Source: Caprimulgus europaeus
Taxonomy: Eukaryota; Chordata; Aves; Caprimulgiformes; Caprimulgidae
Reading direction: 5' to 3'
DNA length: 64,000 bases
NCBI GenBank assembly: GCA_907165065.1
Contig: OU015541.1
Coordinates: forward strand, 5,084,001-5,148,000
Under the pieces are notes generated by a model that was not told the origin of the DNA, ran no database searches, and saw nothing but the letters and a program-made list of their open reading frames with translations. Of this stretch, positions 55,001 to 64,000 are shown one piece after another. The position numbers were made by a program, and so were the translations under genes. The first letter of the stretch is position 1. Each line of letters starts with the position of its first letter.

Positions 55001-57345
55001 CTATAAAGGAGGATGCATTCAAAGTTTCTTAAGTTCTCTAAGCCTCCGAGGACTCCAGTGAAATACAGTTAGTTTTCTGAAACTAGTTATTTCTTAAGGA
55101 AAGAGCTTTGAAGATACAATTTCCCCTTCCCCCACCGTCTATTACTCCATTAGATGAAGGCATCTAGGATCCACCCATGTAAAGACAGCAACAGGGATTC
55201 CATGCACACCTCTCCTTCCTCTGTAAAGATGGAATCTGCCTTCCGAGGATCGAAATGCTTGATAAGTAAGCTCTTTAAATGGTTTTCTACAGTCTCCTGA
55301 ACTTGCAGTGGCTCAACACCTGTAGAGATGGAACGAAAAACTTGGCAGATGCAATCCAATCAAACAGCAGCACCATCTTAAATTTTTCAACAAGAACAGA
55401 AACTACTCAGAAATTTATCTACGTGCAGAAGATCAGAGCAGAGCCATCAGTTCTATTATCAAGTCACACATACAAATTTAGAGATGCTCAATCTTTTTCC
55501 CTAAAGACAGACTGTTTAGGATCACAAACAGGTTACACTAGTTGTTTTCTGTTGTTCTCTTCATCAGTCACACAAACAGCAATGCCAGTCATCTCACAAG
55601 ACCGTTACTGGGCACGATACCCAAATTCATGTATATTAAACATGAAAGGGATTACCAGGGTTGGTGCACAAACCCACCTTACTACAGACTAAAGTCCATC
55701 CTTTTAATATATTTGCTATCATCAGCTTTGATAGTATACTACAAAACAATGCACAAAGTAGTACTAAATAGTTCTACATTTCTGAGATCAGATTATAATA
55801 CTTCTCATAAAGTTTATACTAGCTAAGGGACAAAGATACCGCAAGATAATGCTAAACATGTCTTGCAAGAAGCTGCTGAAGAAGTCAAAAGCAGACTGGT
55901 AATACAGAATTCTTGTATGAGAGAATACAGCTGTATGAGAAACTTCCATCTAACTGATCCACTGAAAGGAAACAGTAACGAGTAATAAGATAATTGACTT
56001 TTCAATATTAATTATAACACTATTACAAAATATCAAATATCACTAACACCAGCTATGCAACAGTACCCTTACCCTTGTGCATGAAAACCAAAAGAAACTA
56101 TATTTTATGCAGTTCCTTCAACTATATTACTCTTTATAATACAGTTTGTGGGCATTTCAAAATGTTCATCATCAGACTACTTATCCTCTGAGCAGAACAA
56201 ACATATTATTGTGAAGAATTCAGTCACATATAGGACGATAACTTTATAATGATCCACTCCCTGAGTATGATCAAATTTGCCACCAAGTCAGATATTTCTG
56301 ACAAAAGAAAGACTATTGACCTAAATTATACTGTGGCACTTATCATACCTGTTTGAATGAGCCATTCTGCCAGCAAATTTACAGTCTGTGCCACTGCAGT
56401 GTAGTTTTCAGAGAGGAGCTGGATAACATTCTCTGGAGAACCTCCTGCTTGGAAATATCTGATGAAAGGATTACAAAAGAACTATCTGAAATTCATATTA
56501 AAAAGCAAAACCAAATGAACTCTAAATAAAGGGAAAACAATAGCATTATTTATACATTTTCACACACACTTCCATACAAAGTAACACCACTGCACCTATA
56601 ACACACGTAACACAAACCGTAACACACGTAAGGTTACTCTCACCTCTTTAACGTGTTAAATATTGACGGCTCCATTATATAGTCTGGGGTTGAAAATTTC
56701 TTCAGGCATTCTTGCTGGACTTCAGCATCATCTTCTCCCTCTCCATCCTCATCATCTTGCTATTCACAAGCACAGTCAGGTCAGACACCTTTCTTGTCCC
56801 GTTCTCTCCCTACACTGACATATTTTGTCTATTTTTGCTCACAGAAACTCACACATCTCGGTTCACCACAGCAAGCGAGCTGCTCCCCAGACAGATACAA
56901 CTCCTTACCAAAGCAGGCGCAAAAACAAGCCCCATCTCTCAGTTGTTTTCTTCCTTTTTAACCCGCTCAAGCTCCAGGCCCCAACACAGGGAACACGCCC
57001 CCGCCCGCCCGCCCTCATGCTCGGCGCCTGTCGCCTCAGCTCGGAGCCCCAGCCGGGGCTCCCCGTGGCTCGCAGGGCCAGAGGGCCCGGGAGCTCCGCC
57101 GGGACCCAGGCTGCATCCCTCGGGAGCAGCTCCCGTCCCCGGCGCGGCGGCAGAGCGCTGCCCTCACAGGAAATATCTGATGCCCTCACAGGCCGCCTCA
57201 GGCCCCGCGCCGAACTGCCGCCTCTCACCGCGCGACCGGGCAGCCCCGCGCCGCCGCTCAGGCCCCCGCCAGCGCTCACCGCCCCTCCGTCCGCCTCGTT
57301 CCCCCACTCCGCCGCGCTCCCTTCGAAGTAATCAGCCTCCTCCAT
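49077..57345 (-). CDS. NELFCD: Negative elongation factor C/D (TH1L), 15 exons
   Basis: This subunit of the nuclear NELF complex holds RNA polymerase II in promoter-proximal pausing, bridging NELF-A and NELF-B. Minus-strand exons in transcript order are 57345–57280, 56759–56644, 56458–56349, 55319–55210, 54889–54782, 54188–54036, 53558–53428, 53001–52836, 52266–52132, 51599–51460, 50933–50819, 50493–50398, 50164–50024, 49651–49522 and 49111–49077. They join without a break to 1752 nt (583 aa). The acidic N-terminus ([13 protein letters not shown], then an E/D-rich run) leads into the alpha-helical TH1 domain; family strings include [33 protein letters not shown] and [18 protein letters not shown]. 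The C-terminus is CKSNFIMMN. The start matches an internal human Met, so the protein is a little shorter than the 590-aa human form; no upstream in-frame ATG exists. The donor after exon 13 (GTCAGC) is weak. Confidence 0.96.
49268..49310. repeat. Perfect 19-bp inverted repeat in NELFCD intron 14
   Basis: The arm CTATCCTTTCCTTACTACA (49268–49286) is followed by a 5-nt loop and its exact reverse complement (49292–49310). It lies in the last intron of NELFCD (49521–49112), so the nascent transcript can fold into an uninterrupted 19-bp hairpin. It is short for a pre-miRNA, and I recognise no repeat family. Confidence 0.9.
50968..51028. repeat. A/C-rich low-complexity tract in NELFCD intron 10
   Basis: Runs of A broken by CC or CCCC over about 60 bp. 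Similar tracts occur at 40520–40554, 54498–54563 and 61069–61118. These look like degenerate A-rich simple repeats. Confidence 0.7.
54498..54520. repeat. (AAAAC)n repeat in NELFCD intron 5
   Basis: About four copies of AAAAC lie in the intron between exons 5 and 6 of NELFCD, followed by further A/C-rich sequence. Confidence 0.8.
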
Positions 57346-57720
57346 AGCTCCTCCCGTCCCGCCCCGGGCCGAAAAAGCCGCGGTGACGGCCGGAACCAGG
57401 CCGCGACCGCCCCCCGGGGCGGAGCAGTGCGGAATGGCGGGCGCCGAGAGGGTGGAGTCGCTGCCATCGCCGGGCCGGGCCGAGGCGGGAGCCTATCGCC
57501 GCGGCGGAGGCCCTTGGAGCGGCGGGCGGCTGGTGTGTGGAGCCCGTCACCTTCCTGCCGCTCCGAGACAGGGCGGAACTTGCTGCCCCAGCCCCGTCCC
57601 CGCCCCTGGCCGTGCTGACGGGAGCCGGCGGATAGGGGTGCCGAGGCGGCCGTTACCTCCCGCCTCAGCGCTGCTGCGTGCTGGAGCTGGCGTGCACGGC
57701 CCTGAAGCCGTTGCTTGATG
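56980..57720 (-). promoter_or_regulatory. NELFCD: CpG-island promoter of NELFCD
   Basis: A GC- and CpG-rich block extends from within intron 1 across exon 1 to about 370 bp upstream of the start at 57345. No TATA box is seen. Many overlapping open frames in this block are composition artefacts of high GC. Boundaries are approximate. Confidence 0.75.
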
Positions 57721-58130
57721 AATTCTGACTGAAACCATTGAGGAACGTGAGCGGAGAAACACGAAATACGGAAACGGAGAAGCTGTGCCCGTGGCGGTGG
57801 TTCCCAGGGCGGCGGAGGTTCGCTCTGTCCCGGTTCAGGCCGTTCATCCCTGGTTAGTCACTGCCGGAGAGCCGGGGCAGAAGACAGCCAGACAGTCAGA
57901 GGGGAAAAAAATACGTCAGAGGGGGAAAAGAGGGCAATGGAAATTTAAAACCAAAGTTCCTACCCTGCAAAGCCCCCCAAAGCCTCCCAGCGCAGTGGCG
58001 ATTAGATGGGGATTGCAAGGGAAGAGGAAAAACATGGGACATGTTGCTCTTCTGGCTGCAGTCGAGTAACGTCGGTTCCCTCGCGCTTTGTGAAGCGTGA
58101 AGAGCATATGGAAAATGATCAAATGTTATG

Positions 58131-58180
58131 GCAGAATGAAAAAACTAACAAGTAGGAAAGAAAGACAGAAAGAAAGAAAT
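58131..58180. repeat. GAAA-type purine repeat
   Basis: An imperfect run of GAAA and related purine words over about 50 bp in intergenic DNA. Confidence 0.65.
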
Positions 58181-58311
58181 TAAAGAACAGGGAAGATAGC
58201 TTTGGTGGAATGGAAATGGTAAGATTTTTAGGACCAGATTTTAGTGGTTAAGTTTTAGGATTGGCATTGGTGTAACTGTGTCCCCAAAACTTGCTGCAGA
58301 ATAACCTTTTT

Positions 58312-58372
58312 AAAATAACATTATAACGTTAAATAATAACATTATAACATTATAATAACATTAAATAACATT
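58312..58372. repeat. AACATTAT-type tandem repeat
   Basis: About six degenerate copies of a TAACATTA/ATAACATT word follow each other over 60 bp. This is an AT-rich tandem repeat in intergenic DNA. Confidence 0.8.
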
Positions 58373-61068
58373 TCTTCCTCTTCTCATTGCCAACAGAGTT
58401 TTTGAGAGTTTCTTTTAGCCTAAGACAAAATCTTGAAGTCTTTGATCTAAAAAAAAAAATCTTAATAAAGCAGCAGTGGTCCCTATAAAGATCACTATTG
58501 GCATTACAGTTGTTAGTTTCATTTCTGGGCAGCAGAGAGGTCTGTGCTGCGTGAGCCTGTTCACTGTTCCCGAGGCTCTTGGGTCATCTGTAACCACACA
58601 GCACAGCCTGTTACACAGGATTTGTTCCCCTGTACATGAAACTGGATCCCCAGAGCAGTGGTGTGCTCACCCTGGGACCTTAGTACAGCCCTTCCTGGGT
58701 GAGAGAGGGTCCCGAAGAAGATGAGCTGAGCTGGGGTGCTGACTGACGCAAACTGGCCAAGAGGACCAAGGGAGATGGACATTACTGAAATGGAGACTAT
58801 GTGAGAGAAACAGACTCTCTTTGTCTCTTTTCAGATCAACTCCTGTTCTTCAGTTGTATAAGAGTTTAACTGTGAGAAAGGGGAGGGTGAGGGTGTGTTC
58901 TGAGATTCGAGGGCAGCCAAGAGCATTGCTGATTCATTATTTAAAAGGTCCTTTATTCTCGTTCAGTTTCTAACTTTAAAATAGTAAAAAGAAATTACAT
59001 AATCTTCAATGCAGTCCATGAAATCACTTGGTAGGAAAGGCCAAAAAACCCTGTTGGGAAGTAGGTTGTTGTAGGATCTCCAAGAGATGCAGTCCTTGTT
59101 CAGGTGTGGTCGCTGTAGTAGTTAAAGGGCTTACGCTACTTGAAATTTCAGTATAGAAAATGTACACCACCACCTAAACTGCAGCACAGCACGAGTTGGG
59201 CTGTTGTATGCTACCCTACAGTAGCATGCTACCCTTTCTGAAACATTTCTTCAACACTTTTGTGAGCCCAGGATAATGTTCTTTTTGCTCTGTCAACAGG
59301 AAGGAAAATTTTTCAGAGTAAAAGGCGTGTATTGAAGTAGAAGCACAACAGACACATTCTCTACCTGTACTAGATGATTGCTCCATTGCCTGCAGTCAGG
59401 GAGATAGTAAGTAACATTTCAATGGTTATAGAAGCATTGGATGTTTTTTGTGAGGAAAGAACTGGGAGTTAAGTGACAGGCTGAGGCTGGAGGCCAATGG
59501 AAATATCCTTGAGAAAAAGTTTTTGGCTTATCTCCATTTAGTTAGTAGGCAATTTCCATGTTACAGATGTGAGAAAATAATAGTGAACTCGCAACAAACT
59601 GTGTGATTAATCAGTCAGACCTCCTAAAAAATACTGGACTTGAATTTAATCTATCCCAAACCAAGAAAGAGAAAGTATTTTCTGAGAGTCAAGTAAGAAA
59701 CATCCATACACCTCCTGTGCTTCATCAGCTCTTTTTTTTTTGGCTTGTAATGATGAACAGTGTCATAAGACGTAGGACAAGTAATTTTTTTGTAATTTTT
59801 TTGATTTCATAGTAATGATTACATTAACCTAACAGGAGGTTCAGAAAATTTAAAACTGGAGAAAAAGCAAGTCCAGAACTTAACTAAAATTCCAGTGAAA
59901 CTGAATGGGAAAACCATAAAGCTGAGACTTTGTGAGGCTTAGGATGAGATCCTAGTTCTTTACAAAAGGCTCAAATAAATACACTTTGTACAACAGATGA
60001 ATTTACATAGGTAGGAGAGGCTTCCTTCCCATGGCTGAAATTTGCTGTGCATCTCCTAGGTGGGATATTTGGATCTGCAGTCTGGAGAATTTAATTGTGC
60101 CTGGAGCTTGCAGCCTGGAATAGTACATCTTGGCTTCAGTAAAGCATTTTCAGAGCAGGTAAAAGTTTTGTCTAGTGTCAACCACTGGGGCTTGTAGGAC
60201 TTCAATGGTAATTATGCTACAAAACTTACTGCTTATATGAGTAGAAAAAGCAAACTGTCCACAGCACCAACTGCTAGAGCAAGAGACACAGTGCTGTTAG
60301 ACATGAATGGTACTAGTAATTTCAGTTGCTGAATCTTAAAACTGTAAGTTCTTTTCTCTTTATATATTTATATCTTTATTTTGATTGCAGTAACAGAAAA
60401 TGAACATTATTTTTCTTTAATATATAAAGAATGAACAATACTCAAAAGCATTTACTTTCAACTCTCCTTGAGGAAAAAACTAGGGACCTGTAACAGAGAC
60501 AGACATTTGCTCAATAGCCCTTTGCAGAAGACTTGCAATATCCAAGCTTTCCCCACTTCAGGTCAATAAACAAGAGGCAAAATCAGATCAAACTCAACTG
60601 TTTCAAGGTATCACTTAAACGGTGATGAAACACTAAATGTACCAGAAGTTGATTTTGTAAACTTTTACAACTTTGAATGGGAACAATGTTGGTTGTCTTG
60701 GGGTTAATTGTGTTCTCCCAGATGGATTTGTGTTTTTCAGTTTCATTGAAATGTTAATACAAGCACTTACAGATTTACCTGAATGTCCCTGAACAATTTC
60801 ATTATCCAACAAATGAAGGCAACAAATTTTTCTCTAAATGCATATTTGACTATATTTTGTGTGTAAAATATTATTGAGTCACAGTTCCCACCTATTGAGA
60901 TTTTGATGAAGCAGTAAACATATTAAAGATAAAACTCTGAACCCAGTAAGTACCCTATGAAGGTCAGCCTCAGAGTCTCTGCTGCATGCTTTGAAGCAGC
61001 AGTAAAAGCATCCTGCAAAGTAGATGTGTGTGAAGAGCCAGATCTAGAGATAAATGGATAACCAACTT

Positions 61069-61118
61069 TAAAAACAAACAAACAAAAAACCCAAACTAAA
61101 CCAAACAAAAAAAACCAG
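61069..61118. repeat. A/C-rich (CAAA)n-like tract
   Basis: Imperfect CAAA and CCAAA words over about 50 bp, similar to the A/C-rich tracts elsewhere in the window. Confidence 0.75.
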
Positions 61119-64000
61119 AAGTGAAGGTTGGTTTCATAAAGGTTGGTAATGGCTCTTCTAAGGGAGAATAAACCAAGTATCAAATGTTCAAGTTTCAATT
61201 CCATCCAACTATCAAAATTTGCTGGTTGCTTTTTGAGCAAATTACTTAACAACTATGTTTCAGAATTCCCTACCTAAAGAAGGTCTGAATATAATACAGC
61301 TGAGGAAATAATCCAATTTCATTTGGTTCTTTCCTAGAATAACAGAACAATCAGAAGAGGCAGCTTCCAACAAAACTGTTTACCTTTTATTCATATGTAT
61401 TTGAAAAATATCCACCCTGTCATTCTCTGTATGCCAATTACCTCTGCTCCTTGCCCTCTATAAATTCTTTCAGCATAAATTTATACTTAGTAATCATTAG
61501 CCCTTTAAATCAGCCAATACATTCAACTAAAGATAAGGTAGTAACTTTCAAACCCAGTAGGAAAGTACAGCAGCATGAGGCTAATGAATTTGGGCTAAAG
61601 AGTTCTTCCTTCACAAGCAGAACCTCAAGATTAAGCATTTTTGTTTGTACCTTGAAATTCACAATTACTGGTAACAGTGTTATTCCAGGCATTGGACACC
61701 ATGAGGCTTTGCAAGGTAACTGAGAAGTATTCTGAGACAAATCAAGGTGGTTTTTAGGTTGCCCAGATGTCATTCTAGTCTCTGCTTTAAACATCAACTT
61801 GTAAGTTGGAACTATATTTATATACTGGGGGTTGCTTAAAAGCACAGCGTTACGGTGCCCCAAGTACTTTTCAAGATGGAGCTATAATGGAAGCAGCTTA
61901 TTGCTTCAAAGCGAGTTCCAGCTGATTTGCACACTGATCACCAAGCTTACACTTCACTGAACTATCTCCCAGGTCTGTAATGTACATGATAAGAGCATTT
62001 TTGTGCTTCCTTAGTTGGAGATATCCTGGCCTTTTAGGGAGACACATTCTCTGACCCAGAAAATTTGTATAAGGACCCCAAACTAGGTCACTTACCTGGG
62101 GAATGAAGAATTTCCCCCATAAATATATTTTTCAATGTCCAAAGTGATGAATTTAGGAGTCTTGTTTATCTATCTTTCCCTGGTTCCTTTGAACTTTCAG
62201 TGAGGTTGTCTCATAACTCTCTTTCATAGCTGCTCTGTTCTCTTATCAGCCATATATGCTGTAAGAGTAGGTGGGGTGGGGGGTGAAGACAGCAGAAAGC
62301 AGCTGAATCCAAAGGTCTTTGGGCCATGATGTTGGACAGAACAATTGGTTGCAAACTCCCCAGTTTTAAATCACAAATAGGTTAACAAGAGCCATTGCTT
62401 GAGGCAGCATTGGGCTTCCAGACTCTTACCCAGATGAACCTTTGTAGCCCAGCAGAGTTTTGCCCTGTGGGAAACAGAACTCAAGGTTAGCACCAAAACC
62501 TTCATGAAATCTGTTACTTCATTTTGGATGTTGTGCCTTCAGGGAAAAAGAGAATGGAGAGTAAAAATACTGAGATACACATGAATCATCACACACACTT
62601 CAGGACAGACACGCTGTCTCCTACGGCTCTAGCTTAACGCGAGTTTGAAACACCTCCCATTAATACTCTGAGGTCTTACATAGACATGTACTTGGTTCTA
62701 TCACCCAACCCCTTCCCTTGTCTCTTTATGGAAGCTCTTCTGATCCTGCCAACAGAAAACTGACAGTGTAGTGTCGATGAACTACAATGGGCCCCCTCTC
62801 CAAGCAGCCTTAGAGTCACAAGCCCGATGCGGTCGTTCCTAACCCTAACAGAGCAGCTCCTCTCTCTGCCTGATCTCTGCTGGCACTCTAGTGTTTTAGT
62901 TGCAAGAACTACAGAATTCCAGACTCTCACCAAATACCAGGAAACTACAAATAGAAACACTACATTATTTATAATTCACATAAAATTCACAGCCTAAAAA
63001 CATCAGTGTTTATAGCAGAACAACAGAACAAGAGAATTCCCAACATTGCAATCTCTGTCCTAAGCTTGTTCTTTCTCCAAACCTGAATTCACTTTAATAA
63101 AATGACTGGGTAAATTAAAGTGAAGATACATTCACATTTTAATGCTGAATTTGCTTACATTTGTCTGCTGGTACCCCAGCCTTAGAAAGCATGTTATGTT
63201 AATATTAAAAACCCTAATGTCAGCATTTTCTCCCTCAAAAATGCATCATTCTCTCTGCATTTGGGACAATGTTTAAAGGCTTTATTTTGCCCTGTTACTA
63301 AAATAAAGATTTTTGAGGCAGACTTCCTAAATGAAAAAAATTATCAAAACCTGTAAATTCTGGTTTGGTGGGGTTTGTTTTTTTTTTTTTTTTCTTAAAA
63401 ATAAAATTATCTATTACCTATTTAGTCAAGTTACCCCTTGTTGCAGAGCTATCAGTAAGCACTTGCTGCTGTTAACCTAGAGAACTCCCTATCTTTTCCA
63501 CAGAACCAGGCTAAATTTAGAGGACCCAGAAGTTAGAAAAAACCCCACTTGATTATTTTTAATGCAGTGAGAGATTACTTTGCTTCCTCATCTCCTCCCA
63601 GGTTGCTTTTCCAAGTAGACTTCTGCTTTAAACTGCACCCATTTTGCTCAGCTCAGTACATTAAAAGTAGACAGGGTAAAAAGCAGTTTTAACTTTTAAT
63701 AAGATGAGAATCAAGGTTGAAAACAATTAATTATGAAGCCAGTACTCACGGCTGAAATTTTAGCAATCTCTGTAATACAGTAAAATACTCCAAAGCAGTT
63801 TACTTACCTAGTAACACATCCACTCACAGTATTTAAGCTAACTGGTTATGACCAGGATTAAAACAGGTTCACTCCTGGAATTTCTATCTTGTCAGTCACC
63901 AGATTTTTCAGTGTAACACTTTCATCAGCAGAGGTTCAGAAATCCCCTTTGTAGCTTATTTTATTTACAAAGACACTTCAAAGTTTGCCACAGAACAGAA

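Larger units (their letters stand above)
57721..64000. other. Intergenic region beyond NELFCD, no gene seen
   Basis: AT-rich DNA with short open frames only (up to 117 codons at 61510–61863, minus strand, with no domain I recognise). GNAS is the expected next gene, but no exon of it can be identified here. Simple repeats are listed separately. Confidence 0.65.

Noticed and set aside
56712-57347. A 211-codon plus-strand open frame opposite NELFCD exons 1 and 2
   Set aside because: It runs antisense across NELFCD intron 1 and the CpG island, has a low-complexity Pro/Arg/Ser composition and no recognisable domain.

Overview
This is vertebrate nuclear DNA, most likely from a bird. It has split genes with GT-AG introns, four CpG-island promoters set in AT-rich flanks, simple repeats, and five single-copy genes in the order PRELID3B(+) – ATP5F1E(+) – TUBB1(−) – CTSZ(+) – NELFCD(−). 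This is the conserved block next to GNAS on human 20q13.32, read in the opposite direction. The bird assignment is an inference: it rests on the compactness of the block and on a class VI beta-tubulin tail resembling the avian red-cell/thrombocyte isotype. I could not run a search.

Layout. 1–16.2 kb: AT-rich intergenic DNA with microsatellites and one strong inverted repeat, and no gene I can support. 16.2–24 kb: PRELID3B with its CpG island, six coding exons (194 aa) and a 3' UTR with several possible poly(A) signals. 24–30.4 kb: intergenic, except for an unusual block of about 0.83 kb of degenerate 33-bp repeats (28.1–28.95 kb) that stays open as a 275-codon Ser-rich frame. 30.4–31.9 kb: ATP5F1E (51 aa) with a CCAAT-rich promoter and an intron in the 3' UTR. 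32.8–37.3 kb: TUBB1 on the minus strand (449 aa, TATA promoter). 37.3–40.8 kb: intergenic. 40.8–45.8 kb: CTSZ (303 aa). 48.1–57.4 kb: NELFCD on the minus strand, 15 coding exons (583 aa). 57.4–64 kb: intergenic; GNAS would be expected beyond the window.

The genes do not form an operon. Two of them (PRELID3B, ATP5F1E) serve mitochondria and have promoters with NRF1-like, E-box or CCAAT motifs. CTSZ is a lysosomal protease with a perfect CLEAR palindrome in intron 1. NELFCD is a general transcription-pausing factor. TUBB1 is the tissue-restricted member and the only one with a clear TATA box and no CpG island. ATP5F1E/TUBB1 and CTSZ/NELFCD converge tail to tail; TUBB1/CTSZ diverge.

The feature most likely to be undescribed is the 33-bp coding-type minisatellite at 28.1–28.95 kb. 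All its unit-length changes are multiples of three, and a Ser-rich frame on one strand and a charged 11-residue repeat frame on the other share the same wobble position.
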